DNA of 64,000 nucleotides from Inhella crocodyli (lineage in GTDB: Bacteria > Pseudomonadota > Gammaproteobacteria > Burkholderiales > Burkholderiaceae_C): positions 434,001 through 498,000 of the forward strand of contig NZ_SACM01000003.1 in the NCBI RefSeq assembly GCF_004004565.1, in the 5' to 3' direction. The position numbers and the translations under genes were made by a program. Within the stretch, counting starts at the first letter, position 1; each line of letters opens with the position of its first letter. Shown piece after piece: positions 31,897-39,804 of the stretch. The notes under the pieces were generated by a model. That model saw nothing but the letters and a program-made list of their open reading frames with translations, was not told where the DNA came from and did not search any database.

Positions 31897-32730
31897 ATGA
31901 AACGCCGCCACTGCCTGGCCGCCGCGCTGGCCGCCCCCGCCCTGCTCCGCGTTCCCGCCCACGCGCAGGCGCGGCCCCGCACGGTGGGCGACCGCCTGCA
32001 ACTGCTGCCGCCCTTGGCCATGCCCGGGCTGAACCGCGAGCGCACGCTGCGCGTGTACCTGCCGCCCAGCTACGCCAGCCAGCCCGGCCAGCGCTACCCC
32101 GTCATCTACTTCCACGACGGGCAGAACCTGTTCGACGAGGCCACCAGCTACGCCGGCGAGTGGGGCGTGGACGAAACCTTGGACGCCTTGGCCGCGCAGA
32201 CCGGCTTCGAGGCCATCGCCGTGGGCATCGACAACGGCGCCGAGCGCCGCATGCAAGAGCTCAACCCCTGGGACCACCCGCGCTTCGGCCTGGGCGAGGG
32301 CGAGGCCTACCTCGCGTTCGTGGCCGAGACCGTGAAGCCCCTGATCGACCGCCAGTTCCGCACCCAGCCCGGCCGCGCCCACACCGGCCTGGCCGGCAGC
32401 AGCATGGGCGGGCTGATCACGATGGCCGGGCTGTGCCTGTACCGCGGCACCTTCGGGCGCGGGCTGGTGATGTCGCCCTCGCTGTGGATCGCGCCCCAGG
32501 CCTTCGATCTGGTGGAGAAGCAACCCTTGCCGGCCGACACCCGCGTCTACGTCTACGCCGGCGGCCGCGAGGACCGCGACATGGTGGCCAACGCCGAGCG
32601 CCTGCACCGGCTCATCGCCAAGCCCGCCGTGGCGACCCTGCGCGTCAACGAGGCCGGCCAGCACAACGAGCCCACCTGGCGTGCCGAGCTGCCGGCGGCG
32701 CTGCGCTTCGCCTTCGACCTGCCCGCCTGA
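31897..32730 (+). CDS. exported alpha/beta-hydrolase, putative esterase (esterase D type)
   Basis: The 277-residue protein has a signal peptide with paired arginines (MKRRHCLAAALAAPALLRVP), so Tat export is possible, then the esterase core: RYPVIYFHDGQNLFDEATSY, GWGVDETL-like segments, and the nucleophile elbow GLAGSSMGGL with the catalytic Ser in GSSMG. Asp in VYVYAGGREDRDM and His in NEAGQHNEPTW complete a likely triad. Members hydrolyse short esters or siderophore esters. Its stop is followed after 34 bases by an ABC-importer ATPase gene. Confidence 0.87.
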   Translation: MKRRHCLAAALAAPALLRVPAHAQARPRTVGDRLQLLPPLAMPGLNRERTLRVYLPPSYASQPGQRYPVIYFHDGQNLFDEATSYAGEWGVDETLDALAAQTGFEAIAVGIDNGAERRMQELNPWDHPRFGLGEGEAYLAFVAETVKPLIDRQFRTQPGRAHTGLAGSSMGGLITMAGLCLYRGTFGRGLVMSPSLWIAPQAFDLVEKQPLPADTRVYVYAGGREDRDMVANAERLHRLIAKPAVATLRVNEAGQHNEPTWRAELPAALRFAFDLPA

Positions 32731-32764
32731 GCCCACCCCCCGATTCGACCCCGCTGACCCGACC

Positions 32765-33517
32765 GTGCTGACCCTGACCGACCTTGGCCTGCGCTTTGGC
32801 GGGCTGACCGTGCTGCAAGGCCTGAACCTGCGCCTGCGCGCCGGCGAGCGCGTGGCGCTGCTGGGCCCCTCGGGCTGCGGCAAGAGCAGCGTGCTGCGCG
32901 TGCTGGCCGGCCTGCAAGCGCCCAGCGAAGGCCGACTGGCCTTCGACGCCGGCTACGCGCCGCGCTGGGGCAGCGTGTTCCAGCAGGCCACGCTGATGCC
33001 CTGGGCCCGCACCGTGGACAACGTCGCCCTGCCCCTGCGCCTGCAAGGCCTGGGGGCCGGCGCCGCGCGCGAACGCGCCGCCGCGCAGATGGCCCGCGTG
33101 GGCCTGGGGGGCTTCGAGCGGGCCTACGCGCACGAGCTGAGCGGGGGCATGCAGATGCGCGCCGCGCTGGCGCGCGCGCTGGTCACCGAGCCCGAGGCCC
33201 TGCTGCTGGACGAGCCCTTCGGCGCGCTGGACGAGATCACCCGCGAGCGCCTGGGCCAGGAGCTGCTGGCCCGCTGCGCCGAACAGCCCAGCCTGGCCGT
33301 GCTGCTGGTCACGCACAGCGTGTTCGAGGCCGTGAGCCTGGCCGACCGCATCGTGGTGATGTCGCCCCGCCCGGGCCGCGTGCGCGCCGAGATCGACGTG
33401 GCCTCGGCCCGCAGCGCCGAGGGCTGGGCGCAAAGCGACGCCTACTTCGCGCTGGTGCGCCAAGCGCAGGAGGCGCTGGCCGCCGGCATGCAGACCGCGC
33501 AGGGGGCCGCCGCATGA
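32765..33517 (+). CDS. ABC transporter ATP-binding protein (SsuB/TauB/ThiZ type)
   Basis: The 250-residue ATPase has Walker A GPSGCGKSS, Q-loop VFQQATLMPW, signature LSGGMQMR, Walker B LLLDEPFGALDE and the switch His in LLVTHSVFEAV. The FQQATLMPWARTVDNVALPL and DEPFGALDEITRERL stretches place it in the nitrate/taurine/sulfonate/pyrimidine-precursor importer group. The start is a GTG at 32765; upstream codons in frame overlap the esterase end. It overlaps the permease gene by four bases (ATGA). No binding protein is encoded in this window. Confidence 0.9.
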   Translation: MLTLTDLGLRFGGLTVLQGLNLRLRAGERVALLGPSGCGKSSVLRVLAGLQAPSEGRLAFDAGYAPRWGSVFQQATLMPWARTVDNVALPLRLQGLGAGAARERAAAQMARVGLGGFERAYAHELSGGMQMRAALARALVTEPEALLLDEPFGALDEITRERLGQELLARCAEQPSLAVLLVTHSVFEAVSLADRIVVMSPRPGRVRAEIDVASARSAEGWAQSDAYFALVRQAQEALAAGMQTAQGAAA

Positions 33518-34290
33518 AGCGCTGGGGTTCGCACGCCCTGCAACACCTGCCCGCGGCCCTGCTGCTGCTGGCCCTGTTCGGCGCCTGGGAAGCCGCGGTG
33601 CGCGGCGGCGCCGTGCCGCCCTACCTGCTGCCCGCGCCCAGCACCATCGCCAGCACCTTGGTGGACGACTTCGGCAGCTTCGCCGGGGCCTGGGCCTTCA
33701 CGCTGAAGGTCACGCTCAGCGCCCTGGCCCTGGCCTGCGCCAGCGGCATCGTGGGGGCGGCGCTGTTCGCGCTGTCGCCCGCGCTGGAGCGCGCCGTGAT
33801 GCCCCTGGCCATCGGCCTGCAGGTCACGCCCTTGGTGGCCATCGCGCCCATCATCCTCATCTACGTGAACGAGCCCAGCACCGCCCTGCTGCTGTGCGCC
33901 TGGGTGGTGGCCTTCTTCCCCATCCTGAGCAACACCCTGGCCGGCTTGCGCGCCACCGACGCCGGCTTGAACGCGCTGTTCCAGCTCTACGGCGCCACGC
34001 GCTGGCAGCGCCTGCGCTTCTTGCTGGTGCCGGGCTGCGTGCCCTACTTCCTGGCGGGCCTGCGCATCGGCGCCGGCCTGGCGCTGATCGGCGCCGTGGT
34101 GGCCGAGTTCGCCGCCGGGGCCGCCGGCAGCCAAACCGGCCTGGCCAGCCGCATGCTGGAGGCCTCGTTCCGCACCGACATGCCGCGCATGTTTGCCTGC
34201 CTGGCGCTGGTGGTACTCACCGGCCTGGGGCTGTACGGTGCCGTCGCCGCGCTGGAGCGCGCGTGGGTGGGGACCTGGCGGGGGCGCTGA
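33514..34290 (+). CDS. ABC transporter permease (SsuC/TauC type)
   Basis: The 258-residue membrane protein has about six spans and the permease loop NALFQLYGATRWQRLRFLLV followed by PGCVPYFLAGLRIGAG. GAWEAAVRGGAVPPYLLPAP at the N-terminus and LQVTPLVAIAPIILIYVN fit the taurine/pyrimidine-precursor family. It pairs with the ATPase it overlaps. The import substrate is undetermined because the binding protein is missing from the operon. The downstream gene, gspA, starts 34 bases later and is functionally unrelated. Confidence 0.88.
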   Translation: MKRWGSHALQHLPAALLLLALFGAWEAAVRGGAVPPYLLPAPSTIASTLVDDFGSFAGAWAFTLKVTLSALALACASGIVGAALFALSPALERAVMPLAIGLQVTPLVAIAPIILIYVNEPSTALLLCAWVVAFFPILSNTLAGLRATDAGLNALFQLYGATRWQRLRFLLVPGCVPYFLAGLRIGAGLALIGAVVAEFAAGAAGSQTGLASRMLEASFRTDMPRMFACLALVVLTGLGLYGAVAALERAWVGTWRGR

Positions 34291-34324
34291 AGCGCCACCT
34301 GGCTGCACGTAAGCTCGCGCCCCG

Positions 34325-35983
34325 ATGTACACCCGCTTCTTCGGGCTGAAGCGAGAGCCCTTCTCGATCGCCCCCGACCCCCGCTACCTGTTCATGAGCG
34401 AGCGCCACCGCGAGGCGCTGGCGCACCTGCTCTATGGCGTGCGCGGCGGCGGTGGCGTGGTGCTGCTGACGGGCCAGATCGGCGCCGGCAAAACCACGGT
34501 GTGCCGCGCCTTCTTCGAGCAGCTGCCGGCGCACGTGCACGTGGCCTACGTGGTGAACCCGAAGCTGTCGGCGCTGGAGCTGCTGCAGACGGTGTGCGAC
34601 GAGTTCCACGTGAGCTACCGCCCCGAACCGACCGAGAGGCACGAGCGCCCGCGCAGCGTCAAAGACTTCATCGACCCGCTCAACGCCTTCTTGCTGCAGG
34701 CCCATGCCGCGGGCGAGAACTGCCTGTTGGTCATCGACGAGGCGCAGCAGCTGTCCAGCAAGGTGCTGGAGCAGCTGCGCCTGCTGACCAACCTCGAAAC
34801 CAACGAGCGCAAGCTGCTGCAGATCGTGCTCATCGGCCAGCCCGAGCTGCGCACCCTGCTGGCCCAGCCCGAGCTGGAGCAGCTGGCGCAGCGGGTCATC
34901 GCCCGCTACCACCTGGAGGCGCTGGACGAGGCCGACACCACCCGCTACGTGCGCCACCGCCTGGGCGTGGCCGGTTTGGCCGGTGCCTTGCCTTTCGACG
35001 CTGGCGCGCTGCGCGCGCTGCACAAGCTCTCGGGCGGCATCCCGCGCCGCATCAACCTGCTGGCCGACCGCGCCTTGCTGGGCGCCTACAGCGGCGACGC
35101 GCCGCGCGTGAGCGCCGCCACCGTGCGCCGCGCCGCGGCCGAGGTGATGGGCGAAGAGGCCCTGCCCAAGCGCAAGGCCTGGCGCGGCTGGGCCGGCGGG
35201 GCCGCGGGCGTGGCGCTGCTGGCCGGCGCCGCCTGGGCCTGGCAGGCCGCCCCGTGGCGCGCAGCGCCGGCCCCAACGCCCAAGCCGGCACCGGCCCTGC
35301 CCGCCGCCAGCGCGGCCGCGCCTCGCGCGGCTTCAGCGCCACCAGCCGCCGCATCGGCACCGGCCCCCAGCGCCTCGGCGCCCGCGGTGGCCTACGCGCC
35401 CTTCGCGAACGAAGAGGCCGCCTGGCGCGCCCTGGCGCCGGCCTGGGGCTGGACGCCCAGCGCCGAGCGCCCCGTGTGCGAGCAAGCCGGCGATCACCAA
35501 ACCCGCTGCTGGCGCCAGCGCCTGAGCCTGGCCGACCTGCGTCGACTCGACCGCCCGGGTCTGCTGACCCTGCAAGCCGCCGACGCCCCGCCCAGCGCGG
35601 CGCTGCTGGTGGCCTTGCGCCCCGACGCCGCCGTGCTGCGCGGCGCCCAGGGCGAGTGGGTGCTGCCGCTGTCCGAGCTGGCCGCGCAGTGGCGCGGCGA
35701 CTTCGCCACCCTGTGGCGCACGCCCGAGGGCTACCGCGGCCGCCTGGGCGAGCAAGCCCCCGCGCCGCAGGCCCAGTGGCTGACGCGCCAACTCGCCCTC
35801 GCGCAAATCGGCCAGCCCCTGCCGGCCGCAGCCAGCCTGCGCCAGCGCATCGCCGCCTTCCAAGCCGCCGAGGGCCTGCCCGCCGACGGCATGGCCGGCC
35901 CGCGCACCCTCATGCACCTGAACCGCGCCACCGGGGTCGACGAACCCCGCCTGAGCGCTGTCAACCTCCACGAGCGCCGCTGA
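34325..35983 (+). CDS. gspA: ExeA/GspA-type AAA ATPase with peptidoglycan-binding domain
   Basis: The 552-residue protein begins MYTRFFGLKREPFSIAPDPR, the ExeA signature, with Walker A GQIGAGKTT at 50-58, Walker B CLLVIDEAQQ and sensor GGIPRRINLL, one membrane span near residues 285-305, a proline/alanine-rich linker, and a C-terminal peptidoglycan-binding domain (LRQRIAAFQAAEGLPADGMA, GPRTLMHLN). ExeA with ExeB remodels peptidoglycan so the type II secretion secretin can assemble. gspB follows directly; no other gsp genes are in the window. Confidence 0.93.
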   Translation: MYTRFFGLKREPFSIAPDPRYLFMSERHREALAHLLYGVRGGGGVVLLTGQIGAGKTTVCRAFFEQLPAHVHVAYVVNPKLSALELLQTVCDEFHVSYRPEPTERHERPRSVKDFIDPLNAFLLQAHAAGENCLLVIDEAQQLSSKVLEQLRLLTNLETNERKLLQIVLIGQPELRTLLAQPELEQLAQRVIARYHLEALDEADTTRYVRHRLGVAGLAGALPFDAGALRALHKLSGGIPRRINLLADRALLGAYSGDAPRVSAATVRRAAAEVMGEEALPKRKAWRGWAGGAAGVALLAGAAWAWQAAPWRAAPAPTPKPAPALPAASAAAPRAASAPPAAASAPAPSASAPAVAYAPFANEEAAWRALAPAWGWTPSAERPVCEQAGDHQTRCWRQRLSLADLRRLDRPGLLTLQAADAPPSAALLVALRPDAAVLRGAQGEWVLPLSELAAQWRGDFATLWRTPEGYRGRLGEQAPAPQAQWLTRQLALAQIGQPLPAAASLRQRIAAFQAAEGLPADGMAGPRTLMHLNRATGVDEPRLSAVNLHERR

Positions 35984-36670
35984 ATGTCCTACATCCTCGA
36001 CGCCCTGCGCCGCGCCGAAGCCGAGCGCGAACAAGAGAAGGCCAGCGTGCCCGGCGTGCACAGCGCGGTGCTGAGCGACTTGCCGCTGCCGCCCGCCGCC
36101 GCCCGCGCCGCCGGCCGTGCGCCGCTGTGGTGGGGCTTGGGGCTGATCGTTCTCGCGGGCGTGGGGGCCGGCGCGTGGTGGCTGGGCCGTTCGGCCCCGC
36201 CCGCCGCGATGCCGCCCGCACCGGCGCCGGCGGCCCTTGCGCAAGGGGCGGCGCCGCCCCCCTCGCCCGGCCCCGTCGCGACCGCGGCCCCGCTTCTTGC
36301 GCCAGCAACAGCGCCAGCGCCGGCGGTGCGCCCGCCCGCGCCCGCTCCAGCGCCGGCCCCGACCGCCAAGCCACCGAGCCCCGCGCCCACGGTCCCCACG
36401 GCGGCAGCGCCCGCAGCACCGGTCACGCCAGCGCCCGCCGCCGCGATGCCCACCTACCGCGAGCTGCCCGAGGCCACGCGCCGCCAGCTCTCGCCCCTGA
36501 CCGTGGGCGGCGCCATGCACTCGCCCGACCCGGCCAGCCGCATGCTGATCCTGAACGGCCAGGTCGTCCGCCAGGGCGACACCGTCGCCCCCGGCCTGGT
36601 GCTGGAGGAGATCCAGCCGCGCGCGGCGGTGCTGGTGTTCCAGGGGCAGCGGTTCACGCTGCCGTATTGA
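35984..36670 (+). CDS. gspB: GspB/ExeB-type type II secretion assembly protein
   Basis: The 228-residue protein begins MSYILDALRRAEAEREQEKA, the hallmark cytoplasmic N-terminus of GspB, with a membrane span at about residues 46-66, a long Pro/Ala-rich periplasmic linker, and the C-terminal GspB domain (LTVGGAMHSPDPASRMLILN, VRQGDTVAPGLVLEEIQPRA, VLVFQGQRFTLPY). Its ATG directly follows the gspA stop. The two proteins form the GspAB complex used to insert the secretin through peptidoglycan. Confidence 0.93.
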   Translation: MSYILDALRRAEAEREQEKASVPGVHSAVLSDLPLPPAAARAAGRAPLWWGLGLIVLAGVGAGAWWLGRSAPPAAMPPAPAPAALAQGAAPPPSPGPVATAAPLLAPATAPAPAVRPPAPAPAPAPTAKPPSPAPTVPTAAAPAAPVTPAPAAAMPTYRELPEATRRQLSPLTVGGAMHSPDPASRMLILNGQVVRQGDTVAPGLVLEEIQPRAAVLVFQGQRFTLPY

Positions 36671-36683
36671 AACCGCCCCACCC

Positions 36684-37478
36684 TTGAGGCGCCGCTTGAT
36701 CCCACGCCTTGTCCATCGCTGGCCCGTCCTCGTGCTGGCCGTTTGCTGCGTGGGCGCCGCCACCGCCAAGCCGGACGTTCGGCTGCAGTTGCTGGACAGC
36801 CGCATGCTGCCGATCGCACCGGCACCGAGGGTTGACGGACGCACAACGACCACCCAGCTTGAACCCTTCACCCGCGCCCCCATCCGGGTGTGCGACGACC
36901 GCCGCGTGACGCGACCGGGTTGTGTGCGCTTGAGCGACGAGGTCTGGATGGCCCAGGCCATCGAATGGCGGGGCGTCCACGCCCAGGATGCAGCGGCTGC
37001 CTCCTTGGCCGCCGTCGTCCAATGGAGCGACCGGGGCTGCACGGTGTGGCTGGCCGGCGAGCAGGGCGCGGCCCTGGCGCGCTGCGACAACTTGCAGTTG
37101 TTGGAGGGCACCTGGCGGCGCGTGGGCCCTCCCGCTTGGTCGTCTTCCGCGCTGCGCGAAACCGCGGCGGCATCGGTGAACCGGGTGACGCCCCTGCTGC
37201 AAAAGTGTGGGCGTGTGGCCGCGTCCCAGGACGTGACGCCCGATCGCGACGCCGAAGAAGGCCACCGCTGGGCGCGCGAAGCGATCAACGTGGCCTACGC
37301 GGGCAACCGCAGCGAGTTCCGTGCCTTCCAGCGCCTGGACGTGCATTACCCCAAGACCGACCAAACGGTGCGCTTGCTGATCCTGCAGGTGGACGGCGAA
37401 CCGCCCCAAGGGCCTTGGTTGCACCTTCGCCAGGCGGGTCCCGTCCCGGCCGGCGCGGCATCGCCTTGCGTGCGTTGA
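36684..37478 (+). CDS. exported hypothetical protein (about 264 aa)
   Basis: A TTG at 36684, 13 bases after gspB, starts a protein with a signal peptide (HRWPVLVLAVCCVGAATA). The mature part has six or more cysteines (VCDDRRVTRPGCVRL, RGCTVWLAGEQGAALARCD, LLQKCGRV), pointing to disulfides in the periplasm. Later segments EAINVAYAGNRSEFRAFQRL and TVRLLILQVDGEPPQGPWLH match no family I know. The start is uncertain; the signal peptide requires one at or near this TTG. Closeness to gspAB suggests co-transcription. Confidence 0.65.
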   Translation: MRRRLIPRLVHRWPVLVLAVCCVGAATAKPDVRLQLLDSRMLPIAPAPRVDGRTTTTQLEPFTRAPIRVCDDRRVTRPGCVRLSDEVWMAQAIEWRGVHAQDAAAASLAAVVQWSDRGCTVWLAGEQGAALARCDNLQLLEGTWRRVGPPAWSSSALRETAAASVNRVTPLLQKCGRVAASQDVTPDRDAEEGHRWAREAINVAYAGNRSEFRAFQRLDVHYPKTDQTVRLLILQVDGEPPQGPWLHLRQAGPVPAGAASPCVR

Positions 37479-37485
37479 ACCGGCG

Positions 37486-37938
37486 TTAGCGCGCGCCCAC
37501 CCAGGTCAATCGCACCCGCCCACCCGGCGCCCGCTGCACCGCGAACACCGCCGCCGCTTTCGCGATCGGCTGCGCCTCGGGCACCGGGCTGAAGTCGCCG
37601 CGGCTGCGGCGGTGCAGCTGCACGTGCACCACGCGCCCGGCCTTCACGAAGGCCAGGGTCATCTCGCCGTCGTCCTGGCTTTCCACCTGCACCGAGCGGG
37701 CGCAGCCGGCGTCGTCCAGCTTCAGCGCGGCGCAGACCGTGGTGCGCGAGGCGTAGGGCTCGAAGAGGTGCATCGCGTCCCAGTCGAAGGCGGTCAACTC
37801 GGCGATGCGCACGCGGCGGGTGTCGGGGTCGTCCACCGCCCGGCCCAGGGCGCGGCTGACGTCGTGCGAGGCGGGCGTGCACGCCACCGCCGTCATCGCC
37901 AAGGCCAGGGCCAAGCAGTTAGCCCGGCGCGCGCTCAT
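37486..37938 (-). CDS. small lipoprotein of unknown function
   Basis: The 150-residue protein has a signal peptide with a clear lipobox (ALAMTAVAC, Cys at about residue 20), then HDVSRALGRAVDDPDTRRVR, LTAFDWDAMHLFEPYASRTT and VCAALKLDDAGCARSVQV. The FDWD-MHLFEPY-type start of the mature part is common in small periplasmic proteins of proteobacteria but has no assigned function. Its ATG overlaps the queE stop (ATGA), so it is translated with queE. It ends convergent with the secreted protein at 36684. Confidence 0.75.
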   Translation of the reverse strand: MSARRANCLALALAMTAVACTPASHDVSRALGRAVDDPDTRRVRIAELTAFDWDAMHLFEPYASRTTVCAALKLDDAGCARSVQVESQDDGEMTLAFVKAGRVVHVQLHRRSRGDFSPVPEAQPIAKAAAVFAVQRAPGGRVRLTWVGAR

Positions 37939-38570
37939 GGGATGCCGAGCACCTTGTGCGTTTGCACGCTCAGGCGCCATTGCGGGTGGGCCAGGCAGTG
38001 GGCGATGGCGGCCTGGGTGTGCTGCTTTTGCAGCAGGCCGTCCATGGGCTGCAGGTAAAAGTGCTGAAAGTCGAGGTGCTCGAAGCGCTCGGGTCGGGCC
38101 AAGGGCTGGGGGAAGACGAGCTTGAGCTCGTGGCCCGCCGTCAGCACCACGGGCGCGTCGGCCTTGGGGCTGACGCAGATCCAGTCCAGGCCCTGGGGCG
38201 CGGGCTGGGTGCCGTTGGTTTCCACCGCGACCTCGAAGCCTTGGGCGTGCAGCGCGTCGATGGCGGCTTCGTCCAGCTGCAGCAGGGGCTCGCCCCCGGT
38301 GCACACGACGTAGGGCTTGCCTTGCGTCAGGTCGGGCCAGCGGGCGGCCACGTGGGCGGCCAGGTCTTGCGCGGTGGTGAACTTGCCGCCGCCCTCGCCG
38401 TCGGTGCCGACGAAGTCGGTGTCGCAGAAGTTGCAGACCGCCGTGGCGCGGTCTTGCTCACGGCCGCTCCACAGGTTGCAGCCGGCAAAGCGCAAGAACA
38501 CCGCGGGCCGGCCGGCCTGCGCGCCCTCGCCTTGCAGCGTGTAGAAGCATTCTTTGACGGCGTAGGTCAT
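37935..38570 (-). CDS. queE: 7-carboxy-7-deazaguanine synthase (radical SAM)
   Basis: The 211-residue enzyme starts MTYAVKECFYTLQGEGAQAG and carries the QueE iron-sulfur motif with Cys31, Cys46 and Cys49 (C-x14-C-x2-C), then PYVVCTGGEPLLQ for SAM binding and EVAVETNGTQPAPQGLDWIC with VSPKADAP. It turns 6-carboxytetrahydropterin into 7-carboxy-7-deazaguanine, the second step after QueD, on the path to queuosine. It lies 58 bases downstream of the queD-type gene, matching pathway order. Confidence 0.95.
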   Translation of the reverse strand: MTYAVKECFYTLQGEGAQAGRPAVFLRFAGCNLWSGREQDRATAVCNFCDTDFVGTDGEGGGKFTTAQDLAAHVAARWPDLTQGKPYVVCTGGEPLLQLDEAAIDALHAQGFEVAVETNGTQPAPQGLDWICVSPKADAPVVLTAGHELKLVFPQPLARPERFEHLDFQHFYLQPMDGLLQKQHTQAAIAHCLAHPQWRLSVQTHKVLGIP

Positions 38571-38628
38571 GGGGAAGTCCTCCGCGCTTCGCGCTGCGGA
38601 ATTCGCGCTTGGGAGCGGCCCGACGCGC

Positions 38629-39729
38629 TCATACCGGAATCAACTCGTTCGTGTCGCCCAGCGTCGCAATCGCCCCGCTGCCGCGGGTTTCGAACAGGTC
38701 GACGCGGTCGGTGGCGGGCAGCACCTCGCGGGCGGCCTGCAGCACGTGGGTGGCCAGGGTGGCGCAGTCGCCGTCGCTCAGCGCGGGGTCCTGGTGCAGG
38801 GGGTGGTGGTCCAGGCGCTTGAACACCGGGTTGAACAGGGCCTTGACGTCGCCGTAGTCCACGGCCCAGCCCAGCACCGCGTCCAGCGGGGCCTGCAGGT
38901 GCAGGCGCAGGGTGAAGGTGTGGCCGTGCACGCCGGCCAGCGGGTGCCCTTGGGGCGCGCGGCGCAGCTGCACGGCGGAGTCCATGCTGAACTCTTTCCA
39001 GATGCGGTAGTTCGCGCCGTCGAAGTTGGCGCCGCTGCTGCCGGTTTCGAACACGGTGACCCAGCTCAAGGCCGGCAGCTGGGGCTTGAGCTGCGCCCAG
39101 ATCCAGGACGACAGGCGCTCGCTGGTGGGGTTGTCCAGGCCCGGCAGCTCGTTCAGGCAGCGGTAGTTGAGCTGGAAGTGCAGCGGCGCCCAGAGATCGT
39201 CGAGGTGGTCGTAGTCGATGGCAAGGTCGTCGTTGGCGCCCAGGGTTTGGTTGGCGTGCACGATGACCTCGAAGCCGTGGCCGTGCAGGCGCCCGCACTG
39301 GTGGCCGGGCGGCACGTTGGGCAGCCAGTGCGCGCTCTGGAAGCGGTAGCGCCGCCACACGTGGGCGTGGCCGGCGGTGTCCAGGTCCACGCCGCTGTGG
39401 GGGGTGCTGGCCACGCTGACCTGGCCGAGGCCGGGCACGTCGCCGAGCTGCGCGCGCAACCAGCGGGCCAGGTTCTCGTCGGTGGGGTTGGGCAGGTGAT
39501 CGTTGAGCAGGCCGTGGTCCAGCGGGGCCACGGCGGCTTCCAGGCGCTCGCGCAGGGTGGCCACCTCGGCACCGGGGAAGGGCGCCCAGCCCGAGGGCAG
39601 GGCCCCGCGCACGCGGGCGAAGTAGCTGTGGCCGTGCAGGCGGCGGCTGCGGTGCCCTTCCGGCAGGGCGGGGATGTGGCAGGCGGCTTCGAAGCCGGCG
39701 CCGGCGCTGTGGAGGAGGCTGGGGTTCAC
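38629..39729 (-). CDS. queD: triple-domain 6-carboxytetrahydropterin synthase-like protein (QueD type)
   Basis: The 366-residue protein holds three PTPS/QueD domains instead of one (usual length about 120-150). Domain 1 (about 1-125) has His18, HGH at 32-34 and LDHGLLND at 70-77, but no catalytic Cys and no Glu. Domain 2 (126-242) has His134, Cys145, HGH at 149-151 and Glu228 (FET), but LNY replaces LDH at 187-189. Domain 3 (243-366) has HGH at 268-270, LDH at 306-308 and Glu347, but lacks the first zinc His and the Cys. It is probably queD for the queE next to it. A GTG at 39729 is the only plausible start. Confidence 0.85.
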   Translation of the reverse strand: MNPSLLHSAGAGFEAACHIPALPEGHRSRRLHGHSYFARVRGALPSGWAPFPGAEVATLRERLEAAVAPLDHGLLNDHLPNPTDENLARWLRAQLGDVPGLGQVSVASTPHSGVDLDTAGHAHVWRRYRFQSAHWLPNVPPGHQCGRLHGHGFEVIVHANQTLGANDDLAIDYDHLDDLWAPLHFQLNYRCLNELPGLDNPTSERLSSWIWAQLKPQLPALSWVTVFETGSSGANFDGANYRIWKEFSMDSAVQLRRAPQGHPLAGVHGHTFTLRLHLQAPLDAVLGWAVDYGDVKALFNPVFKRLDHHPLHQDPALSDGDCATLATHVLQAAREVLPATDRVDLFETRGSGAIATLGDTNELIPV

Positions 39730-39804
39730 CCCCGTGATTGTCGGGCGCCAAGCGCGCCGCCGCCGGGGAGAATCGCGCCCACATTTTTGGCGTGGGGCGA
39801 TTCG

